The notes under the pieces: model-generated | Databases searched by the model: none | The model's input: only the letters and a program-made list of their open reading frames with translations | Told to the model about the DNA's origin: nothing | Made by a program: the position numbers and the translations under genes | Source: Manis javanica | Lineage: Eukaryota; Chordata; Mammalia; Pholidota; Manidae | Assembly (NCBI RefSeq): GCF_040802235.1 | Contig: NC_133167.1 | Location: 41,538,001-41,602,000, forward strand | Reading direction: 5' to 3' | DNA length: 64,000 bases | In this document: in pieces, positions 49,416 to 61,400 of the stretch | How positions within the stretch are numbered: position 1 is the first letter of the stretch | How the letters are laid out: every line of letters begins with the position of its first letter

Positions 49416-50403
49416 CTTCAAAGTAAAAAACATTTTAGAATAGTAAAAACTTCATACTTGGCTTCTGGATAATATAGCAGATTCAACATTGATTTCTTGA
49501 AATCCTACTAACATGACAGTAAAGGGATAATGAGAGGCCAATAAAATTGTTAAAGATGAAAAGCAGTGGATGAGTGGTAACTAAGCAAGGTAAAGCAAGA
49601 TATAAATAGAATTAAAAAGAATAGATTTCCATTCTGTTTGGAGGAAAGAAACAAAATACCATGGAACAAAGTCCCACCTGTAGTTAGGGAAAATATGGAA
49701 GAGCAACCAGAAACTGTGATCCCCCTTTAAACAGGGAATCAGCTTCTTACTTGGGTAAAAGTATAATTTGCTTTTGCAAGTCCTATGTTACACATGTCTG
49801 TTTTAGCAGATAACAGAAGCTAAACATAAACCATGAAGAACTTGCCTGCAAACTAGTCATAATGAGTAAGTCAGAATTAAAACTTGAATTTACTCTACTA
49901 TAAATGACAAATTTCCTTTGTAACTTTTTCTTCCCATTTATATGAAATTAAGGACTTTCTTGTTGCCAAATGGTCTTCTTAAAGATAGTTACATTTATAA
50001 TACCCTTAATTTAGGCTTGAGAAAACTGCTTATGAGATAAAATATGACTAGAAAATGTGTAGTCTGTTTGTAATATGTGTGCCTTAAAGTGTAAAGGATT
50101 CATCAGTGTGCCTCCCTTTCTTTTCCTTTTTTTCTTTCTCAAACCTATTAAAAAGAAAAATAGCCAGAACACTCTTGGATTTTAAAAATGGCCACTATGA
50201 TTCACCTTTCTTTTGCAAAGTTAGTACACCAGGCTATTAAGAGATCATTTAAAAATTCAAGTGTTTTGACAGTTGCTAAAATCTAAACTTAGGGAATCAA
50301 TGTGGTCAGTGAGACACGGAATGGCTGAAAGGCTTAGGTACTGGAGACGCGTGGAACCTCTCTGCAAGGCAGGTCAGTGTTTGAATTAAAACAAAAAACA
50401 AAA

Positions 50404-50620
50404 ACATTGTTTCAGACTGTGGTGACGGCGCAGTGCGAGTCCCGGCCACCTTGCCCGGAGAGCGCAGCTCCCGCCCCTCCTCGCCAAAGGGCTGCGCGGC
50501 GCAGCGAGGGGGGAGCGGGGCCGCGGCTGGGTGTCCGCGCGAGGAACCGGGAGGCCCGCGGCACTTTCTCAGGCCCACACTCGGCGCTTTTCCTCCAGGC
50601 AGGGGGCCGGAGGACACAGA
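50404..50620. promoter_or_regulatory. isolated CpG-rich block inside ANKAR intron
   Basis: About 200 bp of very GC-rich, CpG-dense sequence (e.g. GGCTGCGCGGCGCAGCGAGG) inside the 8.2-kb AT-rich intron between exons 2 and 3. An A-rich stretch (AAAACAAAAAACAAAAACA) abuts its left side. It could be an alternative or orphan CpG-island promoter, or the GC-rich 5' part of an inserted retrocopy. No coding frame is recognised. Confidence 0.5.
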
Positions 50621-51570
50621 CCAGTCAACAGAAAAGATCTACATAGTTTTTGACTGTTTACTATTGACGTCCCTTTGTTTTACATCGCTCTCAACAAAAA
50701 TTTGCATTGTGCAGTAGGAGAGAAGAGACCTATAGATACAGCATTTGGGGAGCAGTTCCCCAGTTAAACAGCAAAATTTCTTCCTGATTCCCCTACAGTG
50801 CGGTGTGCCAGTCGGAAAACCTCGCTCTTGCCTCACTCCTAAAATGAGTACAAACAGCAAAGGTCGCCAGACAGGTGAGGAAGGCCTTTCAGGTGAAAGG
50901 CAGAGAAAGCAATGTGAGGGTAGAGAGGAGGAGAGGAGAGGGGAGAATAGATTTCGGGGGGCAGTGAAGTGCCTAGAGGAGAATCGTTCGGTTCAGATGG
51001 GACCAGGAGGATGAAGGTGTGCAGAGAGACATCGCTAAGGAAAAATGGAACTGCTGCACTACCTGTGAGAGTTTGGGCTGAATTAGTGATAGGTACATGG
51101 AAAACTAACCTTATTTGTTTTTATAAAAAGAATGCAATTGTTCATGTCACAAAAAATGAAAAGTTATTAAAGAAAGGAAATGTGATCATAGCACATTATA
51201 CAAATCATCTGGGAAGACAGGTACAAAGTTATAATAAAGAGAAAAGTGAGAAAGGATTTAATAAAAAAATGGATATAACTGAATTTGGAGGATTACGGAG
51301 GGGGAACCCAAGATTCCATCATTTTAACCTCCACGCCAATTTCACTTAGTCTTATCTCTTGCCCAGCTTTTGCCCCTGACTCCAGGTTCTTTTTCAATAC
51401 CTAGTACATATCTTTACTGAAATGCCAAAGAAGCACTCCCAAACTAAATTCACCTTTCCTCTGTCCAAAATTTGCTTTTCTTTCATTCCTTATCACAGCT
51501 ATGGTATTATTTATCTGTCAGTTCCTCAAACTAGAAACCCAAGAGACTCTTCTAATTCCTTTTCTCTTAC
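50621..51570. other. ANKAR intron right of the CpG block
   Basis: Purine-rich tract at 50870-50960 (gagaggaggagaggagaggg) and otherwise unique sequence. Plus-strand frames at 50745-51014 and 50969-51349 have no recognised homology. Confidence 0.4.
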
Positions 51571-51589
51571 ATTCTGTTGTATCTACTTA

Positions 51590-51880
51590 ATTTCTACATA
51601 TTTTGAAAGTTTACGATTTGCCAAGCACTGTATAAGATGCCAAGAATTTAAAGACAAGAAAGACATACTTTTCTGTGCTGTCAAGAAGGTGCTAATAAGG
51701 AAGAGAGAGATGAAGTCAATAATTTCAGTACAAAATACAGTGTGCCCAAAACAGAGAAGGCTGGGTCTGAATTAAGTCTCAAAAAGTAAGTAGTAATAAT
51801 CTGGAGACAAATATAGAAGAGTGAAGTGAAGTGTCAGAGAGAAGGGCATTCCAGACAGGACAGGGAATTAACAGAGGCAT
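51590..51880 (-). mobile_element. L2 3'-end, antisense
   Basis: gatttgccaagcactgtata, then gaagggcattccagacagga: the L2 terminus reversed, diverged. Confidence 0.55.
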
Positions 51881-51928
51881 AAAAAATAACCATTTCACTT
51901 TACTAGCCGGTGGTATTAAATTACATCA

Positions 51929-51932
<4 letters not shown>

Positions 51933-51988
<56 letters not shown>
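51933..51988. repeat. (TC)n microsatellite
   Basis: About 28 near-perfect CT dinucleotide units; likely polymorphic in length. Confidence 0.98.
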
Positions 51989-51991
<3 letters not shown>

Positions 51992-51999
51992 GTTTCCTT

Positions 52000-54900
52000 C
52001 TCTGTTTTCTATTTTAACAAAAATTTCCCCTCTCACATTTTGCTAACACAAGAATATCTTTTCTTTCTTTCCTCTCATCCCACAAACTTCATATAATAAA
52101 TCCAAGAATCCAAGAATTACTCATATCAAGGAACCCACCTTACTTAAAATCCCCTCTCAGAAAACTGGCTAATGTTCCCAGATTTTGATGTGCTCTATTC
52201 CCTACTGCTGTTGCAACTAAGAGTAGTTGCTGGTGGTTTTGTACAGTGCAAAGCTATAGGAGAGGTAAAGTTTAACTTGGCCAGACTAATGCCCAGCATC
52301 TGCCCTTCCAGAAAAAGAGCTGGCTCCCAGAGAATCCTTGGAAATCCACCACAGCATAGCGATAAGGCATCACATGGTCGCGAGGCCTGAACCCAGTCTC
52401 CCAGTCATGCAAGAGAAGGAGCCATTTTCCCAAACATGAAAGATGACATAGGAGCACTTGCTGTTAGCTTGTTGTCAATACAGCTGCAACTACAAGGCTT
52501 GGACCCCAGCTCCCTGATCACGCCAGTGAAGGAGTGGCATTCCTCCTCCACCTCCAGCACAAGCTGGGAGGATAGGGCTGGAGCCATTTCCATGAGTCAC
52601 ACTGTGTATCAGAAACCTTTTGTTCCCTCCTCAATTCCCCCTAGACCAGATTTTTGACTCCTGCTACTGTTACATTGACCAGCTCCGCACAGATACAGCC
52701 TGATCGCACTTAGCCTCAGATGCACCACCTGGGTTCTTATTTTTGCCCTGGGGCTTCTCTGCCACTGCTGTGCTAGACTTCTGATGGTACCCATTCAGTC
52801 ATTCTGGTGAATGAACAAATCTGAAAGTGCGTTAAGGTGTTAATCCCCATACAGCCTTTGGCCAATGGGTGGGGGGGAGAGTCAGGGGTTACATACTCCC
52901 CTCTCCATCCCTTGGGATGACAATTCTGAAGCATGTTCTATGTGACTCCTTAGAGTCTCCTAGCAGAATGGAGCTCAGTTGTCCTTGCAGTGAAAGCTCA
53001 ACAACACATCCTTGGATTGATGCTCCCTCCTTTTCTACACACTTTTCCTGTTCTTCATTTCTGTTTCCTAGAGTCATTTCCCATAAACTACCCCGACCTA
53101 AACCCTAATTTCAGGCTTTAATTTGGGAGGTTATCTAGGCTAATACACACATTGTTCTTGCATCCTGGCCCTTGACCTGGTGTTTCCTTAATCATGCAGC
53201 ATGAAAGCCCCACAGCCTAAGAGTCCAGGTCCCTTTCCCCAAGTATGACATTTGGTCCTGCAGGATTTCAGTGATGTGTCCGTGGGTTTTCCCCATAAAC
53301 TCTGCTCCAACAAGACTGGTGTGCTGGAGGACTAGTGCTGCTTGGTCATTTACCATTGTTTTCCCTGTACTCTCATTACAGAGCCTGAAGCATGCCAATG
53401 CTACTGGGTCTTCAGCAGACTCCTAACGGGCAGTGAAGCGAGAAGAAAATCTCTATCCTGGTATGATGCTCATCTTTGATGGCCCAGCAACCAACATATA
53501 AATATTATAAAACAAAATTCTGTAACATAATCATTTTACCCAAGGTGCATGGTGGTAGAGTGACTGCATTTGGAAGATATTTGGCCTCATTCATAAACAA
53601 TGAAAAAGGGATTAGAGGCAGAGAGAGCAGTCAGAAGGCAGTTGCACTATATAAAGCTAGAGAAAAGGGTATTCTGTTATCAGGGTTTTGTAGCAGTAGA
53701 AATAAACTAAAGTGGAAGATATATTTTAGAGGTAGAATCACAATAGTCAAGATATAGTTTCCCAGTCAGGAAAAAAGAATTAAGTAGAAAGGTTCCAGGA
53801 CTGATATTTAGCTGCTATGTGCATGGCCACACTGGTTGATAAAATAGTGAACCTTTGTATATTGTTTGGTAAACTGAATTGCTATAGCCTTGGCGTCTTT
53901 GAATGCTTCTTCTCTGGGATCTTCTAGAAAGACCCACAGTCCAGCAAAGGCTATATATGATAAGCAGGAGGTCTCTGAGGTCCTGCTGCAGCATTATGGC
54001 TAATACCTGTTCTGATTGATCATACAGTGCTCATGCTGTACTGGTGGTTAAATATGAATATCATGCTGGAAAATGTAGGCAGCAGAAGATAGGCAGCTTT
54101 AGTCCCTGGTGCTCCCCTAGTCTACCTACAACTTGATTAGAATGTTCCTAAGTATTTTTCATCTATCTACTCAACCAGGAGCACCACTGAAAGGGAACCC
54201 TCAGAGAAGGTGGCCTCAGATATGACAAATGCTGGGCCATGAAGTCACTTGATATAATTGACTTTGTTATCCACTGAGTAGGAATTCTCTGCCAGTTATA
54301 CAATAGGGCATGTGCTCCTTCCTGAATGGCCTTGTCTCTTATTATTTATACTCTCCCTGGATGATCCAAAGGCTCTTCTGACTCTAAAATGTGCACAGCT
54401 CCTCAAAGTGTACCTCTAACCCTAATCACTGCCTGGAATTTGACTTCTACTATGGTAGTTTCCACCTAGATATCTGAATCTAAACAGGCTTGTTGTTTCT
54501 TTGCCAGTCAAATCTGTCAGCTTTGGCCTTTGCCATGCTTGACACATGACAGATGGAAATCATGGTTCATCAGTTTCACCTCCTCTCTGATAAGAGTCCC
54601 ACATAATCTTTGTGAAATGGAAAGAAAAGCAAACTCAATTTATATCAGCTCTCCCATTTTTGGAAACAACTGTCCACTTCTGCCTCTCCTTAACCTCCAT
54701 GGAGCTTGGATCATCATGAAGTTCCTGCTGTCATCTTGATCAGGAAGGGCAGACCATGTAGCTTCACTTTCCAGACATATCTCAGCCAATTCAAGTAGAC
54801 AGAGACATCATCTGGCTTGTGCAATGTTCCCTACCATCTTCCAGTGACAGAAGGGTCATAACCTACTAAAATGGCATCTTCTTAATTTGGTCACATTTTA

Positions 54901-55900
54901 TTTACATGATTTGAGCTAGACCTGGAGGTCCTAAACTACCAGCAATGACAGCACTTCTGGATGAATGCTAACATGTTTTTAAGACTTCAACTATGCTGTA
55001 TTGTCATTCTCTTCAACAACGCATCCACATGATGCCCAAGTGTCAGTGGCCTTTAAGAGGGAACTACGAACTACCAGACCAGTCAAGGGAATGCAGAAAT
55101 AAATGGAATTCATTAGATATTATTGGCAATATTTTGAATTTCTTCATCTTATTCACATTAAAGATCTGAACAAGAAAGGATTTATTAGGTTCCAGTTACG
55201 GATATAATCTCTTAGAAGCCCAGATCCTCCAATATTATGATAACACCTAGACAGAAGGCATTAATTAGTGCTGATTCCAGCACCACAGAGTGAGTAATTT
55301 TCTCCTGGAGAAGAATTTCTGCCTTATACTCACTACACCTGGTATCTGCTCTCAACAGAAGTTGATTACCCTGCATGGAAATGAGAGCTATTAGCTATCT
55401 AAATTGTCTTTGAGACACAGAAGTACCATCCTCAAGAGACTATACTGCTTGTTGGTGCACTCAGGCTAAGAGCCTGAAACAAGACGTCTGAAAGCCTAAC
55501 ACACAGCAGGTGAGTCAAGCTGCCTTACTGTCATCAAATTAATTTTATTCTCTGGCATTTGAATTTCATAATAATCCAGCCACAGGTGCAGTAAATAGCA
55601 TACAAACACTTTGGTAGTTCAGGTCCTAACCAAGATTTGGATGTTCTCAGTGGTGTGGGGTGCTGGAGGGGGTGGTCAGGAATGATTACTCTTTAGTAGC
55701 CATTGCACCTAGACACCATCCTGATTGGATACTTGGGTACAGTCAAAACATTGAGCAAGGTCTACCTGTGACACCTTTGCTGAGGGGCTGCTCCCTTAGT
55801 TCACATTTATTAAATCACTTTGGGACATCCATGCTAGGCTTAATCTCCAACCTGACCTGGTAATGGTAGAAGCCCTTTCAAGATGTGTAACACCCTGCCC
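52000..55900. other. large ANKAR intron, unclassified middle part
   Basis: Moderate GC, with many short frames on both strands and no coherent gene. The texture (e.g. gaccccagctccctgatcac, ttgactttgttatccactga) suggests degraded ERV-type internal sequence, but I cannot assign a family. Confidence 0.35.
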
Positions 55901-55919
55901 CATGTAAATGATTCACTGA

Positions 55920-56075
55920 TTCAATTCAATTCATTTAATGTAATTTAACAAATTCTGTTGATGTCTACTATGTGTTAGGCATTGTTTTAGGCACAAAACA
56001 TAAAAGGATAAACAAGGCAGGTAAGGGCCCTCTCTTCACAGGGCTTACACTTAAGCTTTCTGTTTATTTGCTCTT
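55920..56075 (-). mobile_element. L2 3'-end, antisense
   Basis: ctactatgtgttaggcattg, tttaggcacaaaacataaaa, cttcacagggcttacactta: the reversed L2 terminus. Confidence 0.7.
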
Positions 56076-57586
56076 GACATCAGACAGTTTTGTGTCTTAG
56101 CAAGAACAAAAGCTCAATGAATATTTGTAAAATGAAAATATCAAACTAGAGTCCTTTGTGAACATACATATGTATATATTTTGTGTGCTTGTGTATAATT
56201 TTTGGTTTAGCTATCAATGACAGAGAAGAAAAAAATTAGGAAAGAAAACAAACATCTCCATGAAAGTAACTCATCATATTAACTGCATTAAATATTCAAA
56301 TGATCATAATTCTTCCAAATTCTACTGAAGCTAAGAAAAAATTAATTTGATTTTCAAGGCATTTTCTTTATAGCCAGATTTAATTGACAAACAAGTTTTT
56401 TCCCAATAATTTTCTCCCCAATTACATTTCTAATTCAGATAATAGTGTTTCATTTCCACCTGATTTACTATTAAAAAGTTCTATTATTAGTTCTATTTAG
56501 TCAAGAGAAATCTGGGAATTATGGGAGAATATTAAGCCCTTTCTGTTTTAATAAGATTATGCAAAAACTCCTTGCCATATTAAGATTACATATAAAAATA
56601 AACTGAATAAAGATTGAGAATATTTTTGCATAGCAATACCATAATGTGCAGTCAATTTCAGCAGATTTTGTTCTCAGAATAGCCAAGAAAGGAAGTATCT
56701 GGGCAACATATTATTCCTGAAGGACGGGGTGTCATCCTTTTTCAATTTCAGATATGATAAAATCTATGTAAAATCTGTTGCCATGTTCTCTCTTGCAGTC
56801 AAGTGAAATTCTAACACATGTTTAAAAGAATTGAGAGTTACTTTTAAGTTCATGCCAGCAAACTGTGGAAATTGACATAGAAAATTAGATATATCTGATC
56901 AACTAAAGCAGTTCAAAACAGTGTCTGGGACATGCTTTTCCCATTTCACTCCTTATTCTATTTGGCCTGCTGCAAAGGAACTATGGGAATTTGATAAAAA
57001 ATTTACATATGCTAAAGGAGATGCACCAGCACTCAGTAGTATTGAGTGTTTATATATTGGCTGTGTGGCCCTGAGGAAGGAGGAATTTAAAACTTAGGTG
57101 AACCCAAAATAAATACTTATGAGAAACCACATGTTACTGAAGTACCAAAGCTTAGATTGCTGATGCACATCTGTCCTTAACTTCAATTCTTCTATCATTC
57201 ATTTCTGAGGTTTATGAAAATGGCAATGTAGATGGCTAACCAATCTGGCAATCATTTTGTTTTCAAGTTTGGGATATTCTCATTGCACTCCAATTCAACC
57301 CTTGGATCTATTACTAATTTTCCTACTGAGGCCCTGTAATACAGAAAGTATAAACTGAAAACTCTCCATCAGGCTTTTGAAATCTGTTTTGCAGAAAATG
57401 GAGATTAAGAGAAAAGAGGTAAGATATCTGACTTAAAACATAATTTTTGGTGACACTGAAAAGTCTTTGGAGTTTAAAAAGTCTCTTTAAAGAAATGCAG
57501 CTAAATACATAAAACTGAGTCTTAGATAAATTACTTTAAAATTTTAAAAATGGCTATTAAAAATAAAATGTGTTAAATTCTTTTAC
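56076..57586. other. ANKAR intron next to exon 2
   Basis: AT-rich unique sequence with no recognised repeat or gene. Confidence 0.5.
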
Positions 57587-58222
57587 CTGCTGAACTAAAT
57601 ACTGCAAAAATATCTTTATTTGTCTGAGGCTTCCCATCTGGATCAATGTCCATGGTGGTACGCCACAATTCAGAGAATCTGGCTCGTTTTTCTTTGGGCA
57701 TGTATATCCCATGCCACAGTGCTTTTAGCATGTAGTCAATATTGATCAGAATTTGTCCAATTCTGGTATCGTAATAAGCTGGAGGTAACTGACAAGAAGA
57801 ACTCTGATCATAATTAGCTTCTAAACTGATTGAAGGAATTTGATTTAAGCAATAAATTCCAACAGCCAACTCCCTTATGATCTGATGAACCTCTCTATAG
57901 TCTAAGAGGGCAGTAGGGTCCACAGGAGTCAGCAGGATTGCAGTAGAGAAGCCCACATTATTCATTTGACTCATAATTCCGCATGGGATGTCTAATTGAG
58001 AGCGTACATCTTCTCTGGCAGACAACCAGCTAACTAGTGCAGTAGTCAGCAACTCTTGTACTTCACTATGCTCATATTTTTCAAAAAAAGCAGAAGCATT
58101 TCTCTGTACTGCTAAATTTTCCAGGTAGGTTTCTTCATCTTGAACTTGATCATATCTAGGTAATCCCTTTATGGGTAATCTTAACATTTCTAATTAATTC
58201 CAGTATGTCCTTTCTGAAGTTT
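57587..58222 (-). CDS. ANKAR: ANKAR exon 2 in this model, start codon and N-terminal 200 codons
   Basis: The acceptor (ATTGCAG) is at 58223-58224 and the donor GTAAAAG follows 57587. The start ATG is at 58185-58187 and opens MLRLPIKGLPRYD, the conserved ANKAR N terminus; 35 nt of 5' UTR precede it in the same exon. The exon carries codons 1-200 plus one base. It encodes a soluble N-terminal region with no named domain, no signal peptide and no membrane segment. The start is chosen because the ORF begins here and matches the known protein; a stop lies just upstream in frame. Numbering assumes one upstream non-coding exon. Confidence 0.95.
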
Positions 58223-58339
58223 CTGCAATGAATAAAAGACAAGCAATAAAATTTGCCATGGTAATGAAGCTGGATTTCTCAAGAAACAAATCTGTATTTT
58301 TCATCTTCCATTAGGTGAATTGCTTCATGGTTAACCACT

Positions 58340-59045
58340 ACATGTTTTTCAATATTTTTTTAAACAGTTAAAAAATTGAGTTATAGTTGGCATACATTTT
58401 ATTTGTTTCAGGTGTACAACATAATGATTTGATATTTGTATATATCACAAAAGTCTAGTTAACATCTGTCACAATACAGTTACAGAATTATTTTTATCAT
58501 GAGAGCTTTTAGATTTACTCTTAGTAACTTACAAATATGTAATACAGTATTATAAACTATAGTCATCATACTGTACATTACATCCCCATGATGTATTTAT
58601 AACTGGAAGTCTCTACCTTTTGACTCTTTCACCCATTTTGTCCACTCCCTACTCCCCCACCTCTGGCAACCATCAATCTGTTCTCTTTATCTTGATTTGA
58701 TCCCACAAGTAAATTAGATCATATGGTATTTGTCTTTCTCTGTCTTACATTAGCATAATGCCCTCAAAGTCCACCCAAGTTGTTGCAAATGGCAAGATTT
58801 CATTCATTTTTATGGCTGAATAATATTCCATTGTATATATTTACCACATTTTCTTTACCCATCCATCCATAGATGGACACTTACACTGTTTCCAAATCTT
58901 GGCTATTGTAAATAATGCTGCAGTGAACATGGGGGGGTGGGTGCATACATCTTTTTGAGTTAGCATTTTCTTTTTCTTCAGGTAAATACCCAGATGTGGA
59001 ATTTCTGGATCATATAGTAGCTCTATTACATTTTTCAATCTTAAA
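58340..59045 (-). mobile_element. L1 3' end, antisense (older L1)
   Basis: Minus-strand frame 58841-59038 reads the ORF2 C-terminal text IPHLGIYL, TAALFTIAKIWKQCKCPS and MDGWVKKMW; the 3' UTR reads left to about 58340 (ggtgtacaacataatgattt). More diverged than the L1 at 8.2-10.5 kb. Lies in the first ANKAR intron. Confidence 0.85.
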
Positions 59046-59437
59046 CTAATTGCAGCATAAGAAAGTTGAAATTTGAATTAAAACGACTACAAGTGTAAAA
59101 CGTTTAACATTAGCCATGTTTCACTTTTCAAAAACAGGCAAAAGATACTAAAAAGTATGTCAAAAAGAAATGTTTATATATGAAAAGCTACTGTTACATA
59201 CCTATTTTTTTGTTGTTGGAGAGTTTTTGAATGTTGTTTTCAGCTTTTAATGCTTGAAAATAAATACCTGCTTAAAAGAAAAGGGTAAGACAAGAAATGC
59301 CTGCTTAACTTTGTATTTCTGTGCCACTAAATGCCTCTCTGTTCCTGGAATAATAATAGCCATAAACACCATTTATTGAACATCTATTTGCCCAGCTCTT
59401 TAGATACACTATTTTATTTCTTTGTCTTCTCTTATAT

Positions 59438-59612
59438 AATGGTTCTCAAAATTTAGCCTGCATCAAAATCACCAAGGGTTTGTTAAAACAGATTGCTGGA
59501 CCCCACCCTAGAGTTTCTGATTCAGTTGGTTGGGGTGGGCCGATAATTTACATTTCTGGGAACTCAGCGGTGATGCCGTGCAGCTAGCTCCACCCTTTGA
59601 GAACTCTGTTCT
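59438..59612 (+). mobile_element. MER5A (hAT-Charlie), near complete
   Basis: ATGGTTCTCAAAATTTAGCC at the left, ccaccctagagtttctgatt in the middle, CTTTGAGAACTCTG at the right; the ends are imperfect inverted repeats. Abuts the ANKAR CpG island. Confidence 0.88.
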
Positions 59613-60300
59613 GCCGGGTAGGCCTTCCTGTCCCCACTTTAAGGACGCAGAAACGGAGACCAGGAGGCTTACAGAACACGCGCCTAAGGTGTCACACCGT
59701 CAGAATCAAAACGAACCCAGGTCTGCCCATATGCAAGTCGTATGCCCACACTGACGCGGGAAGAAGGGAGGTACAGGACAGAGAAGAAACCTACTTTGAA
59801 ACGACTGCTGTCTGGCCCAGGAGAGGGCGGCTGCGTGCACGGGCCTGAACCCTAGTCGGGAACCGACGTGCGCGACGGCGAGGGAGGGAGGCAGCCGCCG
59901 CGGCGGGGGCTGCGAGGGCCTTTCTGAGGCGAGGCCCGCGGAGGCCTGCTCGCCCCGCGTGGCCGCCCGGCCTTCCTGGGGGCCCTCGCAGTGCCCGGGC
60001 GCGGGTGGAAGCCGCCGGTCCTCAGGCCCTGGGGCAGCCGAGGCGCGCCTCAACGGGGCGCCCGTGTGCGCCGGGTCAGTGCCACCCACCCGCCGGCGTC
60101 AGGGCTGCTCCCTGCTGCGCACGTTCTTCCCGTACGGCCGCCCCCGCTCCCACCCACCGGATCGGGCCGCATACACCGCACGTTCTCTGATACTTGCTAC
60201 CTTCACTGCTTGGCTCTGTGAGCACACAATAGTGGAGTGGCAGCGGCGAAAGCGCCAGGCTCTGAGGAAGTGCTGAGTTGGAACCCCACCTCCATCATCA
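59590..60300 (-). promoter_or_regulatory. ANKAR: CpG island, putative ANKAR promoter
   Basis: A GC-rich, CpG-rich block stands out in an AT-rich background; the core 59840-60180 has dense CG dinucleotides (e.g. GACGTGCGCGACGGCGAGG). It lies about 1.6 kb upstream of the ANKAR start-codon exon and 3 kb past the end of ASNSD1, which is where the ANKAR promoter and non-coding first exon should be. No TATA box is seen. Open frames on both strands here result from the GC content. The left end overlaps a MER5A element. Confidence 0.75.
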
Positions 60301-61400
60301 TTCTTTCCTGCAACAAACACGTATGGAGCGCTATTGTGAGCCAGACACTGCGCTAGGGCTTGGGGAACCCTGGAAAAAAGGGCAGACATAGAGCCCCAAA
60401 GAGCTTACAGATGATCATTCAGGTATATTTAAATAATGGGATAAATTTAAGATTTAATGACAGCACATGAAGGAAAGCCAACCAATACCAGGGTCTAGGA
60501 AAGGCTGCTTTGAGGAGGTGGTCATTTAAGCTGAGCATAGATGGAAAAGAGCTATCCAAGCAAAGAGTTGGGTAAGTACCTTCCCAGGGATAGGGAACAA
60601 CAGGTGAGGAATTGAGAAGAAAGTTGAATTTTTGAGAAACTAAACAAAACCTTGTATAGAGAACGTGAGAGATGTGGGCACAAAACTAGGCCTTAGAGAT
60701 AGATGAAGGACAAATCATGCAGGCCACTGAATTAATGATTTTGAACTTTATTCTAGAAACTTAGGCTACATTGGTGGCAGTAGAGATTAGGTACAGACTA
60801 CAGTGGTGGCAGGGAGATGCAGGACTGTGGATAGATTTGAGAAATAATGAGGTGGCCTATTGGTAACAGAATGAATGGGGATGGAGTGTCGAAGTGATTG
60901 TCCAGGTGACATCCAAATGTCCATCAGGAGCAACAGGTGATGAGGACAAGATTAAGAGTTCAGTTGTGGATGTATTGACCTTAATGTGCCTGTGAGAGAA
61001 CCAAGTAGAGGTGTCAGATGCCTTAGATACACAGGTCTGGGCTAAGAATGGTGCCTTGAGTTAGATGTGTACTTCTGGGTGGGCTTAGGGTAACTGAAGC
61101 CTGGGGAGTGGTTAAAATCACTATGGAAGAGAATAGAGAAAAGTTGAGAACCAAGGGTGGAGACCTGAGAAACTTAGTATTTAAAGGTGAGGAGCAGAGG
61201 GCGGACTCGGCAATGAATATAAGCAGTGAGCAGTCAGGCAGGAGGAAAACCAAGATTGGGCTCATAAACCACGATAAGTGTTGTGTGAATAAGGGAATGG
61301 TCAGCTTCATTGGCTGCTGCTCAGACAAGGGAGGTAACTGAAACTTCTCCACTGATTTTACCAACATGGAGGTCTTTGGTGATTGTTTGAGGGTAGAACT
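60300..61400 (-). mobile_element. L2 3' part, antisense
   Basis: Long reversed L2: gagccagacactgcgctagg, agaaggagg-like text at about 60510, ggcctattggtaacagaatg and gatgtattgaccttaatgtg. It lies between ASNSD1 and the ANKAR promoter and overlaps the CpG island edge. Confidence 0.6.

Larger units (their letters stand above)
1..60200 (-). other. ANKAR: ANKAR gene body (3' end beyond left edge)
   Basis: Sixteen minus-strand coding exons, each with AG and GT at its borders, join into one uninterrupted frame of 3423 nt (1141 codons) that reads as ankyrin and armadillo repeat containing protein. Exon phases are compatible at every junction, which is the strongest evidence that the model is right. 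The C-terminal part, about 290 codons by comparison with my memory of the human protein, lies off the left edge. The upper limit is placed at the CpG island; the first, non-coding exon could not be fixed. ANKAR is poorly characterised; beyond protein-interaction repeats no biochemical role can be read from the sequence. Confidence 0.93.

Noticed and set aside
59706-60389. Arg/Pro/Ala-rich frames on both strands of the CpG island
   Set aside because: GC-rich islands lack stop codons by composition; no homology.
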